Below are positions 1 to 8,639 of a stretch of 64,000 nt of DNA, one piece after another (within the stretch, counting starts at the first letter, position 1; every line of letters begins with the position of its first letter). This DNA comes from Clostridium_AD estertheticum_D (GTDB lineage: Bacteria; Bacillota; Clostridia; Clostridiales; Clostridiaceae), in NCBI RefSeq assembly GCF_018861295.1, contig NZ_JAHLDM010000002.1, positions 1 to 64,000 on the forward strand. Reading direction: 5' to 3'. Below the pieces are notes generated by a model. The model worked only from the letters and a program-made list of their open reading frames with translations. It searched no databases and was not told the DNA's origin. A program made the position numbers and the translations under genes.

Positions 1-106
1 TAATAGCACCTCCAAAAAGTGCGTATACAGGACTTACCTTTCTAAATATTAAAACTATAGCAACTATTAAACCAAATATTGCTCCACTCCAATTAATTAC
101 AGCCAT
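1..106 (-). CDS. Partial N-terminus of a GntP-like permease
   Basis: The first 35 codons of a minus-strand gene that runs off the left edge. The start ATG (104-106) follows an AGGGAGGAA ribosome binding site. The peptide begins MAVINWSGAIFG, continues as one hydrophobic helix, and then shows a basic turn and PVYALFGGA. This pattern resembles the first membrane segment of gluconate/GntP-family permeases, which import sugar acids. That role would fit its divergent pectate lyase neighbour, because pectin breakdown yields uronates. Only one helix is visible, so the family is an inference; another polytopic carrier is possible. Confidence 0.5.
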   Translation of the reverse strand, partial: MAVINWSGAIFGLIVAIVLIFRKVSPVYALFGGAI

Positions 107-216
107 TTTATTTCCTCCCTATTGTATAAATGTAGTTGTATCTTTACTAATAAATGATCTCATCTAGTGTTAACCATAAATTCAATTAGATACTTAAAAA
201 AATTTGTTTTATAATT

Positions 217-231
217 ATATAACGTTTTCAT
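217..231 (-). promoter_or_regulatory. cre-like site upstream of the permease
   Basis: Read on the minus strand the site is ATGAAAACGTTATAT. It matches the CcpA consensus WTGNAANCGNWNNCW at all positions but one. It lies about 110 bp upstream of the permease start, so it could mediate carbon catabolite control. The first 11 bases are identical to the site before the pectate lyase. Confidence 0.5.
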
Positions 232-574
232 AGCTTCTATATTAATAATAGTATTTTTATAAACCAGTTGATATTGGTTATTTAACTTTTTTTATTGTTC
301 ATTTGCACAATAATCCTTATATCTCTTAATGTCTTACTTCTAATCATATTAAAAGAAGAGGTCCATAATTAAGATAATATGTAAAATAAACACTAACGAA
401 TCTTTTTTAATTTTAGAAAAAATGTTTTGAATTTCAAAATTGCATAAGATAAAATACATATAAGTAAATTATTACATAACATTAAAAATTAAACTATAAT
501 GTATAAATGTCGGATACAAATTATTATAAAGTAGCATTAGTATTAAAGGCAGTCTTAAATTAGATATGGCTACA

Positions 575-589
575 ATGAAAACGTTTTAT
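575..589 (+). promoter_or_regulatory. cre-like site upstream of the pectate lyase
   Basis: ATGAAAACGTTTTAT matches the CcpA cre consensus with one mismatch and lies about 110 bp before the lyase start. It shares its 11-base core with the site at 217-231, so the divergent genes may respond to the same catabolite signal. Promoter hexamers were not clear enough to say whether it represses or activates. Confidence 0.5.
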
Positions 590-696
590 TCGGTAGAAGA
601 TTTTCTCTCTTGGTACAAAAATACAAACATGATTCCATGAGTTTTAGGTACAACCTTAAACTTAAGAATAAATAAAAAAATACGGAGGAATTATTT

Positions 697-1968
697 ATGA
701 AAAAAATGAGATCATTGTCAGGAGTTTTCCTATCACTATCTATGGTGTGTAGCTTAGCATTTTACCCTGTTAGCCAATCATTTGCAGTAACACCAGCTCC
801 TGTTACAGTTAAGGATTTTAATAGTTTACAAGCAGCTATTAAATCAGCAACTAGTGGTGAAACAATACAAATTGCAGCAAATACGCTTGACTGTACAAGT
901 CAGATTGTACTTGATAAATTAGCTTCGGGCATTACTATTCAAGCAGCCGCCGGTTACACTCCAGTGCTTGACTTTACAACTTTCAAAGAAGTATCAAAGA
1001 AATTGAGCCCAAAAGCAACAGGTGATGCATATACAGGTTTTAGAATTACTGGCGGTAGCTACACAATAAAAGGACTAATAATCCAAAAAGCATATGACAA
1101 CGGTATGCTCATAAAGCCTAATTATAATGCAAAAGTAAAAGCAACTGTAGCAAATGCTGGAAAACCTGACAACAATTCAATTGTTAACTGCGTATTCCGT
1201 TACAATGGAGATGCAGGTCTTCAGATTTCAGGTAGTGAATCACTTGAATCAGCAGGAGTTAGTGTACGTCCAAACAACACTCACGTAACTGGGTGTGTAT
1301 CTTACAGAAACTTTGACATACTTACAACCGGCGGAAATGCAGACGGATTTGCAGCAAAACTTTACCTTGGAACAGGTACTGTATTCTCATACTGTGTATC
1401 TGCTGAAAACTCTGATGACGCTTGGGACAGCTTTGCTATAGGTAGCAGTGACGTAACTTATCAATACTGCGTAGCATATCACTGTGGTGATGCTACAGTA
1501 TTCAGTGGAGCATATGACAAAGCACACGGACTTCCAGTAGACACAAATATGACGGTAGGTACTTGCAAAGGTAACGGTAATGGCTTTAAGATGGGATCAG
1601 GTTCATCAAAATATGGTGCACAGACAAACGGTGTTAAAAATCTTACTAACTGTTTAGCAGTAGACAATATGTCAAAGGGTTTTGATGAAAATAATGGTAC
1701 TGGCACAATAAACCTTACAAATGGTATGGGTTTAGGTAATGTAAGTGGCGACTATGTACTTGACCTTATGAAAGCTGGTACATTCATAAATGCACAGTCA
1801 TCCTCCTCAAAGAACCTAAAAGCTCCTAGTGGTGGAAGTATCACAATTGCAAGCACAGCAAATCAGACAGCTATTAGATCAGAAGTTAATAGTGCTATGA
1901 CAAAAATGAGACAAGAACTTACTGCAAACAAAATTCCAACACAAATGAACTTTAGCTTCTGGAAATAG
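697..1968 (+). CDS. Secreted pectate lyase, polysaccharide lyase family 9
   Basis: Cleaves polygalacturonate by beta-elimination outside the cell. A Sec signal peptide (KK, then a hydrophobic stretch) ends near Ala30 (SQSFA). The remaining ~390 residues have the repetitive V-x-N-C-V/Y-R pattern of a right-handed parallel beta-helix. Family PL9 uses a cluster of calcium-binding aspartates and a catalytic lysine. Here NADGF (Asp216) and NSDDAWD (Asp240, Asp241, Asp244) match the calcium site, and GNGFKMG (Lys298) matches the catalytic lysine. Length fits PL9. The ribosome binding site is GGAGGAAT, 7-8 bases before ATG. It is divergent from a GntP-like permease, has a cre-like site at 575-589 and a hairpin terminator at 1990-2029, so it is probably monocistronic. 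Confidence 0.88.
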   Translation: MKKMRSLSGVFLSLSMVCSLAFYPVSQSFAVTPAPVTVKDFNSLQAAIKSATSGETIQIAANTLDCTSQIVLDKLASGITIQAAAGYTPVLDFTTFKEVSKKLSPKATGDAYTGFRITGGSYTIKGLIIQKAYDNGMLIKPNYNAKVKATVANAGKPDNNSIVNCVFRYNGDAGLQISGSESLESAGVSVRPNNTHVTGCVSYRNFDILTTGGNADGFAAKLYLGTGTVFSYCVSAENSDDAWDSFAIGSSDVTYQYCVAYHCGDATVFSGAYDKAHGLPVDTNMTVGTCKGNGNGFKMGSGSSKYGAQTNGVKNLTNCLAVDNMSKGFDENNGTGTINLTNGMGLGNVSGDYVLDLMKAGTFINAQSSSSKNLKAPSGGSITIASTANQTAIRSEVNSAMTKMRQELTANKIPTQMNFSFWK

Positions 1969-1989
1969 TTAATACAATAGAAAAGATAA

Positions 1990-2029
1990 ATGAGTAGCCT
2001 CTGAATATCCTCAAGGGCTGCTCATTTTT
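1990..2029 (+). terminator. Rho-independent terminator of the pectate lyase
   Basis: The arms ATGAGTAGCC (1990-1999) and GGCTGCTCAT (2016-2025) pair with one mismatch and run into a short T tract. It starts 21 bases after the lyase stop and should end that transcript. Confidence 0.8.
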
Positions 2030-2069
2030 ACTTCCATTTATGCTTAGATATTATTAGATTATTCTTATT

Positions 2070-2984
2070 TTAGCTTTTCACTGCCAAACAATAATTCACA
2101 TTATCAAATGCTGTTATAGGATGCTCTGGATTTAATCTATTATATTTTTTGAAAAACTGCTCTGTTATTTCATTTGGTGTCAAATGCTCATAAATCAAGA
2201 AATTACTATCAGCTAATAAATTTTTAAGTTCTGAATAAGAATAGCTTGCAAGCATTTTCTCATTAGCCCCACCAGCCAGTGCTACTTGTTTTTTTGTTCG
2301 TTCTCCTGCTTTCGTGGTATATGAATCCTCATCTGGATAATCAAAAATAATAACACTACCTTTTGGCACAATACATGAAATAGTGTTGAGTGTTTCAGCA
2401 AAAGTCCTCTTAGACAAATAGTAGCTTATCCCAAGCAAACTGCAAAAACTGATTTTACTTTGATCAAATTCAAGGCAGGCAATTAAATTGCTTTCCCAGT
2501 TGTTTCCTGTAAAATCAACTGATACGTAGTGCAGATTGGCAGGTTTTTCTGATAATACTGATTGAATACGCTTTTGTTTATCAGAACCAGTTACCGGATG
2601 ATCAAGTTCAAAAATTTGAATGGTTGATGCCCAATCAGGCTGACGATATGCAAATGTATCATAACCGGCAGCGAAAATTACATATTGTTTCGCGCCACCT
2701 CTCACAGCATTTTGAAGTGCTTTTTCCGCAAATGCTGATCTACCAAGTGGTGTTGGAGATAACTGATTATCTACAATCCAATGCAGTGCTTCTTTCTGTG
2801 TACCATCAAATGATGGATTAAAAAAATTGATTCCTTTTGACATATTACTTGAAATTTGTTCGTATTCGTTCTCAGTTAAAATGTCTTTTGCCAAATAATC
2901 ATCAAATACTTTATCTGTATTTTGCAGTGAATGATATGCCCTTGAAAATGCGCTTATCAATGCGGTCATGCTTTTTTGCTCCAT
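2070..2984 (-). CDS. LCMT-type SAM-dependent methyltransferase
   Basis: Class I S-adenosylmethionine methyltransferase of the leucine carboxyl methyltransferase (PPM1/TIGR00027-like) family. The SAM-binding motif is FAAGYDTFAYR, followed by the conserved FELDHP segment and a later GSVIIFDYPD strand; these are family hallmarks. Bacterial members of this family mostly have unknown acceptors, often small molecules. I place the start at 2984 because AGAGGTGAT lies 6 bases upstream of that ATG; an upstream in-frame ATG (3014) has no such site. It stands alone between the pectate lyase terminator and a broken acetyltransferase. The fold is secure; the substrate is unknown. Confidence 0.75.
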   Translation of the reverse strand: MEQKSMTALISAFSRAYHSLQNTDKVFDDYLAKDILTENEYEQISSNMSKGINFFNPSFDGTQKEALHWIVDNQLSPTPLGRSAFAEKALQNAVRGGAKQYVIFAAGYDTFAYRQPDWASTIQIFELDHPVTGSDKQKRIQSVLSEKPANLHYVSVDFTGNNWESNLIACLEFDQSKISFCSLLGISYYLSKRTFAETLNTISCIVPKGSVIIFDYPDEDSYTTKAGERTKKQVALAGGANEKMLASYSYSELKNLLADSNFLIYEHLTPNEITEQFFKKYNRLNPEHPITAFDNVNYCLAVKS

Positions 2985-3125
2985 AAAATTATCACCTCTA
3001 ATAATTAATACCACTTCATTATCAACAGTACAAGACTTGAAATTTTCCTTGTTTTGTGGTATAATAGAGGCTTAAAATATAAAAGTTTACAAAATAGTCA
3101 TATTTATAGCGACAACTTTTGTAAT

Positions 3126-3648
3126 TCAATAGCATAACAAAGTACTGTTTATATTTTTCTCATAACAATAGAAAGGAATGTCTCTCCAAGGAAAATATAC
3201 CTGCCCCACTTTTTTATAACCAAAATTCTCATACAATTTAAGTGCTGTTTCATTTCCACTATAAGCATCTAATCTAATACATGAATAGTTATTTTTAGTA
3301 GCTACATCTTCAATAAACTTTAACATTTTTTTTTGCAATACCCTTTCCCTGAGATTCCGGATGAACAGACAATCTATGAATAACTAATACCTTTATTCCA
3401 TCAGTAAACCAGTTCATTTCACTGTATTCTGGAGATTGTTCTTCATTTATTGCAACATATGCTATATACTTACCATTATCCTTTAAAACATAACAATGCT
3501 CACTCTTAATATCATTTTCAATAATATCCGAATTTGGATAAAATTCATTCCACTGATATATGCTTTGACTCTCCATATGTTTTATACAGTTAGAAATTAT
3601 ATCAAGAATGCCTGATAGGTCTTTTTTATTCCCCTTAATAAAATCCAT
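3126..3648 (-). pseudogene. GNAT acetyltransferase broken by a frameshift in a nine-A tract
   Basis: Two adjacent reading frames together make one complete GNAT N-acetyltransferase of about 170 residues. The first part (3648 to about 3326) starts after GGGAGAAAAG and contains the acetyl-CoA loop start, HPESQGKGIAKK. The second part (from about 3330 to 3126) continues with MLKFIEDVA and the usual ending, NETALKLYENFGYKKVG. The join falls in a run of nine A residues (3326-3334 on the minus strand); removing one A restores a continuous protein. It could be a decayed gene, a slippage or phase-variable gene, or a sequencing error. Confidence 0.8.
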
Positions 3649-3726
3649 CTCTTTTCTCCCTTTTTAAAACTTTTAATAAATTTGCTATATATAAGGATAA
3701 ATATTATTTATATTACATTGAATATT

Positions 3727-4260
3727 TTAAAATATGGTTGCTTTAAAGCATAATATCCCATTACTAAAACCCTTGATAAGATTTCCTTCTTGTTTTAAAA
3801 AAACTGGTTTATCACCATAAACAGGATAAATATATTTTACTTCTATTTTATTTGTTTTAGTTGTGTTACAAAGTTCTTTTAAAATAAATAGCCCTTGTAC
3901 AACAGGATTCTCAGTAAGATGAATAGAATTTGTATCTCCTGTTAGATGACTAAAATCTGCAATTTCTTCTTTTGAAAAATTATGCCATAGAGTCTCTTTC
4001 TCTTGAATCGTTTCTGTTTGAACAGGTTCTTTAACAGTTACATTCATCATTAAATATACAGTTAATGTTTCCGCAATTTCATTTTCAATATATCCGCTAC
4101 AGCTTGCTATACAAAGTTTTTCATTGCTTTTCAAAACCTCACTTCTATAAGTTTCTTCATCTAATTTTGATTTGAAACGCTGATATTTTACTTTTGCAAT
4201 AAATGCACCTTCATAAAAAAAATCTTCTGTTGTAGAAAACGCTCTAAATAAATCTATCAT
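3727..4260 (-). CDS. MaoC-like hot-dog domain protein
   Basis: A 177-residue protein. Its C-terminal half contains FSHLTGDTNSIH, the signature of MaoC-like (R)-specific enoyl-CoA hydratases, in which Asp109 and His114 would be the catalytic pair, followed by NPVVQGLFIL (family: hG..). The N-terminal half, with FFYEGAFIAKVKYQRFKS, resembles a second, degenerate hot-dog half as in FAS-type dehydratases. It may hydrate or dehydrate an acyl thioester, but no fatty-acid or polyketide genes are adjacent. Family assignment is moderate and the substrate is unknown. Confidence 0.5.
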   Translation of the reverse strand: MIDLFRAFSTTEDFFYEGAFIAKVKYQRFKSKLDEETYRSEVLKSNEKLCIASCSGYIENEIAETLTVYLMMNVTVKEPVQTETIQEKETLWHNFSKEEIADFSHLTGDTNSIHLTENPVVQGLFILKELCNTTKTNKIEVKYIYPVYGDKPVFLKQEGNLIKGFSNGILCFKATIF

Positions 4261-4460
4261 TATTATTCCATCCCCATTTAACTAAATTTGTTTTATACGA
4301 TTTACAATAATCGATAATATCTAATTATTGTAAATTAAAACATTTGTTTATTATACTATACTTACAATAAATAATCATATGGTCAAAAATGATGAATTAA
4401 ATTTCAAAGATATTAAAACAGAGGAACCCACCTATATCGAAACTAGTATAGATGAATTAA

Positions 4461-4574
4461 TTAAGATAAGAAATGATTCACTTTCCTAGTAGCATATATA
4501 TTAACCATTGAGTTTAATATACATAGTGTTACCACTGCTGTTATTAATATAATCTTATGTTTTTTAGATTTCAT
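4461..4574 (-). CDS. Orphan 37-residue signal-peptide-like ORF
   Basis: Not visible to ordinary gene-length cut-offs. AAAGGGGGAT precedes an ATG at 4574. The peptide begins MKSKKHKIILITAVV, continues hydrophobic to about residue 27 and ends NIYATRKVNHFLS at a stop. It has the charge, hydrophobic core and A-x-A-like end of a Sec signal peptide, and then stops 9 residues later. It may be the 5-prime remnant of a deleted secreted protein or a small membrane peptide. The surrounding 4261-4979 has no other convincing gene. Confidence 0.3.
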   Translation of the reverse strand: MKSKKHKIILITAVVTLCILNSMVNIYATRKVNHFLS

Positions 4575-4837
4575 TATTTATCCCCCTTTATTGTTTGTCG
4601 TTAAATGTATTAAATTCTACAAAATACCAATATACACAATTTCATTCTACACTCTCTATGGATCATGTCAATTAGGCGTAGCATTTTTTCTAAATAAAAG
4701 CCATTTAAAATTGGTTTATCGCTTAGCAAAAGCCATGCAATATGATAAGATGCTATGTTGTATTTTTTTAGAAATTTAGTTTACTCTAACTATTTTTATA
4801 ATCTTACTGCCCTCATTATCTATGTTAAGTATTAGTT

Positions 4838-4983
4838 TTGAAGCTTTCCATTATAGACACAAGCTGTCCAGTTTCTCGAATTTCTTTAGTACTTCTAACC
4901 GTTGTTTATGACGAACTTTAAGAAAGATGCGACGGAACTGAATTTAAAATTATGTTACATTAGCCCTACAAATTAAAATTTAT
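4838..4983 (-). repeat. Dispersed intergenic repeat, subfamily 2
   Basis: One copy of an intergenic repeat also seen at 30275-30416 and, in part, at 31410-31595. Read on the minus strand it runs from an ACAAATT..AATTTGT-like palindrome at 4968-4983, through TTAAAGTTCGTCATAAAC and GAAACTGGACAGC, to GTGTCTATAAT. It lies directly against the 3-prime end of the neighbouring acetyltransferase gene. Confidence 0.55.
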
Positions 4984-6017
4984 CTATTTTTAAAATAGTA
5001 TGATGAATAATCAGTCCCATCATGACCAATCAACTTATTTTCAGTAGGTAAAAAATCTAATTCCTTTAAAGCCTTTACTCTTTCGCTTGCAGTAGGAATT
5101 GCCTTTGTTGCTATCATATTACACTCAAACAATTGATAAGTTTTATCAATAATTAATTTTAAAATATCAATTATGTTGACTTTTGTTTCATAATCACTTC
5201 TCAAATCTAAACGAAGAAGTCCGCAATTATTAAAATAATCTTTAGAATCTCTATGAAATAACTCTATTGTTCCAATTGCAATATTATCTTTTTTATCTAC
5301 AATAGACCATCTTACAAAACCTTTTCGGTCATACTCGAATTTCCAATAATCAAGAGCCTGCTTCATTCTTTCACGTGTATTATAGTAAAAATTATCTCCG
5401 CCACAATTATCGCTATTAAATAAGGAAACTGCTTTTTTATCAGAATATACTTTTAATAAGCCATCACAGTCATCTATAGAAATAAATCTTAAATTGAATC
5501 GTTTATTTTCAAATTCAGGGCAACTTACATATACACTATCCATATTTATTCTCCTTTTCAAATTACTGTTTATCTGCTTATTCTGGTTTTTTAAATGATA
5601 ATAATTGAGAGTCAATTCTTTAATTTGTCCATCATCTACGATATTAATAGTCTCTACATAATCAGATCCGATTTTTTTGGCCACTGCTATTGAACCAACA
5701 TTATCTGGTTGTATAGTCGTAATTAAATACTCATATCCAAATTTGCAAAATATATATTCCACAAATGATTGCATGCCCTCTGTAATATATCCTCTACATT
5801 TATAATCTTCATTTACAAAATAGGCGACACCTACTTCGCTTACCTTAAAATTGTGAACACCTACATTCCCTACAATTCTACCAGATTCTTTTTCTATGAC
5901 TGCATAGAATAGAATTTCTTCCATAGGATTGTTCAACTTATACCCCTTCACAACGAACCGTCCAAGTTCTTTTTGGACCCTTCCCGCTAAACCATTTATA
6001 ATTCCATTAGCGCTCAT
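4980..6017 (-). CDS. Tandem GNAT acetyltransferase fusion with a foreign N-terminal stub
   Basis: 345 residues in three parts. Residues 1-30 (MSANGIINGLAGRVQ and following) look like the end of a McrA-type N-terminal DNA-binding domain whose beginning lies upstream behind a stop codon. Residues ~32-150 form a RimJ/RimL-type GNAT (GRIVGNVGVHNFK, then NVGSIAVAKKIG), lacking its usual first ~40 residues. From MDSVYVSCPEF (residue ~158) a second GNAT begins, and its ATG has its own GGAGAATAAAT site (near 5541-5553). The second domain may therefore be expressed separately. The arrangement looks like two or three genes joined by deletion. Whether the first domain is active is doubtful. Confidence 0.6.
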   Translation of the reverse strand: MSANGIINGLAGRVQKELGRFVVKGYKLNNPMEEILFYAVIEKESGRIVGNVGVHNFKVSEVGVAYFVNEDYKCRGYITEGMQSFVEYIFCKFGYEYLITTIQPDNVGSIAVAKKIGSDYVETINIVDDGQIKELTLNYYHLKNQNKQINSNLKRRINMDSVYVSCPEFENKRFNLRFISIDDCDGLLKVYSDKKAVSLFNSDNCGGDNFYYNTRERMKQALDYWKFEYDRKGFVRWSIVDKKDNIAIGTIELFHRDSKDYFNNCGLLRLDLRSDYETKVNIIDILKLIIDKTYQLFECNMIATKAIPTASERVKALKELDFLPTENKLIGHDGTDYSSYYFKNR

Positions 6018-6215
6018 ACTGTGCTCATTATATTTTTTACCTATATAAGCACAAGTAGCAGAATATCTAGGTTCTATATACCATTTTTTTATAGCCTCTT
6101 TGCTTTTATCATCGAAAACTGTAGGATTAGTTTATAATTGTTTCCATTCCTCAATAGTTATATCAATATCGCAACAATCCTCATCATTAATAATTTCACA
6201 TGTTTTTTCAATCAT
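6018..6215 (-). pseudogene. Decayed N-terminal domain in frame with the GNAT fusion
   Basis: In frame with the downstream fusion, an ATG at 6215 opens MIEKTCEIINDEDCC..ITIEEWKQL, hits TAA at 6132-6134, and then stays open as NPTVFDDKSKEAIKKWY into the downstream start. The text (EEWKxLL.NPxVF, then KKY..H..S.NG) resembles the N-terminal module found on some McrA-like restriction enzymes and orphan Firmicutes proteins. It is interpreted as a broken gene whose tail was captured by the GNAT. Confidence 0.4.
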
Positions 6216-6286
6216 AATGACCCTCACTATTTATAGATATAAAATATTATATATTAATTAAATATTTCGAATTAACAATTTTCTCA

Positions 6287-6802
6287 TTATATATGAGCAG
6301 AGTTTATTCTCGCCATTAAATATTCGTTTTCATATTTTCCATTTCTTATTACTGCAAGCCGCTTAATCCCTTCCTTTTCAAATCCAAACTTCTCATACAA
6401 GTTTATAGCTCGCTTATTATCCTCAAAAACAGTCAATTCAATTCTAACAAGCATTAACCAGTTGTCAGCCACATCAATAAGTGCATTCATTAGGGTAGTG
6501 CCAACGCCTTTATTTTGATAGGCTTTGTGAATCATTATGCCGATGCTACCGCTATGTCGGAGGCGATAATTAGCATTTACAGTTAAGCCAGCAGTGCCTA
6601 TAATTATTTCTTCACCACTTTGAAGCTTTGAGACAGCAACAAACACATGTTGATTGACATCCATATTAACAATGAAATCTTCACTCCGTTTTATTCTTTC
6701 TGACGGAATCCCTAAAATATTTTCAAATACACCCGGCATGCGTCTTAATTCATTGATACCTTTACCATCACCAACATTTATTGGCCTAATATAAAACTCC
6801 AC
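6287..6802 (-). CDS. GNAT family N-acetyltransferase
   Basis: A complete single-domain GNAT of 171 residues. It has IRPINVGDGKGINEL at the N-terminus, IGIMIHKAYQNKGVGTTLM for the acetyl-CoA pyrophosphate loop (motif A) and DNKRAINLYEKFGFEKEG (motif B) near the end. I choose a GTG start at 6802, because AGGGGAGGAA lies about 6 bases before it; the ATG at 6835 has no site. Its acceptor is unknown; similar proteins modify amino acids, amines or antibiotics. It is one of at least five intact or broken GNATs in the first 13 kb. Confidence 0.8.
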   Translation of the reverse strand: MEFYIRPINVGDGKGINELRRMPGVFENILGIPSERIKRSEDFIVNMDVNQHVFVAVSKLQSGEEIIIGTAGLTVNANYRLRHSGSIGIMIHKAYQNKGVGTTLMNALIDVADNWLMLVRIELTVFEDNKRAINLYEKFGFEKEGIKRLAVIRNGKYENEYLMARINSAHI

Positions 6803-6845
6803 TTTTATTCCTCCCCTCAAAATATATGAACTCATTATTTGTCAT

Positions 6846-6996
6846 ATTATACAATATGGACATATCCCAGTTAAATTTTCATTTTGCACTTCCAATTATA
6901 GACATTATGTAAAGTTAACAAATTACTTGTTTTATGATGCTTTCTTTACATAATTCAACAAACATTCATAATTTTCCTTTATATTTCGCAAAAAAA
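6846..6996 (-). repeat. Dispersed intergenic repeat, subfamily 1
   Basis: Upstream of the GNAT gene. Read on the minus strand: GCGAAATATAAAGGAAAAT, TATGAATGTTTGTTGAATT, ATGTAAAGAAAGC, then GTTAAC, ATGTCTATAATTGGAAGT and GGGATATGTC. The first 55 bases recur almost exactly at 34110-34175 and in shorter form at 40196-40240 and 61270-61325. Confidence 0.6.
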
Positions 6997-7306
6997 CTAA
7001 CCCTAGATTACTAAAATATTTTTTTTCTAATTTACGTAGCTAATTATTGTTTTATACATAACCTTATAAGAGTAAATTCTTATAATTACAAAAATATTAA
7101 TAATTATCAATAAACGATAATTAACTGAGACATTGGAAAAGAGAGATAATAACTTCTATAAACCTACTTAATCTGTTGTAAAAGTGTATAATGCGGTTTT
7201 ATATGTTTTATGATACACATAGTCAAAAAAAGATGTCAATTATAACAACGGATCCTTTGATAACCCTTATAAAATAATAATTACATCATCTAATTTTATA
7301 ATTACG

Positions 7307-7627
7307 CTATGAATGAAAAAATTTAGTAGCTTGTTTTATATATAAATCGGAATTACCTATACATAGTTCTCCATGGTCAATGCCTTTAAAAACCTTGATT
7401 TTAATATTCGGTACTATTGTTAAAATACATTTAGTATACTTTTTCGCAAGCAAAGCCTACTTGAAGCCATAACAATATGGTATATCTGTTTTAATATTAG
7501 CTGTTGAATTTGAAAGTGAATATCTAAAAACAGCTATTTGAGGTTTCTACATTTTCCATGCTACAACATATCCATGTATAAGAATGATAGCTTTATTATT
7601 CTTATTTCCAAATTCTTTAAATACCAT
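7307..7627 (-). pseudogene. Internally deleted alpha/beta hydrolase
   Basis: GGGGGATGAATT precedes ATG at 7627, giving MVFKEFGNKNNKAIILIHGY, a typical start for an alpha/beta hydrolase, with HGY as the oxyanion region. A stop follows at codon 27. Near the 3-prime end another frame gives NIKIKVFKGIDHGEL, the usual C-terminal strand and catalytic-His segment, ending at TAG (7307-7309). Only about 105 codons remain of an expected ~240, so the middle, including the nucleophile, is missing. Confidence 0.6.
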
Positions 7628-7937
7628 AATTCATCCCCCATCGTAATATGTTTATCAATTTTTTTTAGTTTTAACAACAATAAACCATAAAATTTGTGAC
7701 TTCGTTACCCGTTAAATGTAGAGAAATTAATAACACATAAGAACCACCCGATTATTGTAATATATAAACCATATTGGATATCGTTGTAAATTGTACTAAT
7801 GTTATATATACTATTAACCATATGGAGAATTTAAAACACATCAATAAACGCGGTAAATAAAACTTAATTAAAATATAATTATAGAGTAGGTACTTTAGCA
7901 AATAAGCTATCTACTGCAAACTATGGAGGTGCAAAAT
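7628..7937. other. Gene-free interval before the two-component operon
   Basis: About 300 bases with no convincing coding sequence. It must hold the promoter of the two-component operon. An AT-rich stretch around 7790-7870 is a plausible place, but no clear hexamer pair or operator was recognised. Confidence 0.4.
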
Positions 7938-8639
7938 TTGAACGAGAAAATACTTGTAGTAGATGATGAAAAAAGCATCTTAGATGTATTAGATTGTGCA
8001 TTAAAAAGAGAGGGTTATTCCGTAGAAAAAGCTTATAATGGACAAGAAGCCCTTGATAAAGTAAAAAGCTTTAATCCACATATAATAATTCTGGATTTAA
8101 TGCTACCTGTAATGAACGGATATGATGTTTGCAAAAAATTAGAAAAAGAAAATATAGGCATTATTATGCTTACAGCAAAAAATGATATTGTAGATAAATT
8201 AGTAGGCCTAGAACTAGGAGCAGATGATTATTTAACAAAACCTTTTGATCTAAGGGAAGTTATTGCAAGGGTAAAGTGTTTAGTAAGAAGGTTTAAAAAA
8301 GCAACAGATGAGAAACGTAATGATAATCTAATTAATATTAAAGATTTTAATATTAATAAAAAACAAAGAAGCGTAAGTGTAAAAAACCTAAAAATAGATT
8401 TTACACAAATGGAATTTGATTTATTATATTTGTTTCTTTTAAATCCAAATGTAGTCTATTCCAGGGATCGGCTTTTGGAGATAGTATGGGGCATGGAATA
8501 TATTGGCGGTACACGAACAGTTGATACACATATTCAAAGAATAAGAAAAAAGTTGGGTTATACTTATGAAAAATTAATACAAACTGTTCATGGAGTAGGC
8601 TATAAAGGGGTTGATGAATTATTTGAAAATAGGGATTAA
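7938..8639 (+). CDS. OmpR-family response regulator
   Basis: Receiver plus winged-helix DNA-binding protein. Receiver landmarks are ILVVDDE (acidic pair), IIILDLMLP (phospho-accepting Asp, about residue 53) and LTKPFD (Lys ~101). The C-terminal domain ends RTVDTHIQRIRKKLG and TVHGVGYK, typical of OmpR/PhoB DNA-binding domains. Start: GGAGGT (7925-7930) is correctly spaced from TTG at 7938; the ATG at 7923 overlaps the ribosome binding site and is unlikely. It overlaps the downstream kinase gene by about 29 bases, so the two are co-translated. Targets are not known; the secreted protein gene at 10164 is the nearest candidate. Confidence 0.88.
   Translation: MNEKILVVDDEKSILDVLDCALKREGYSVEKAYNGQEALDKVKSFNPHIIILDLMLPVMNGYDVCKKLEKENIGIIMLTAKNDIVDKLVGLELGADDYLTKPFDLREVIARVKCLVRRFKKATDEKRNDNLINIKDFNINKKQRSVSVKNLKIDFTQMEFDLLYLFLLNPNVVYSRDRLLEIVWGMEYIGGTRTVDTHIQRIRKKLGYTYEKLIQTVHGVGYKGVDELFENRD

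Noticed and set aside
4591..4779. A 62-codon plus-strand ORF
   Set aside because: No ribosome binding site, biased composition, no recognisable family, and it lies in a gap with remnants and repeat sequence.
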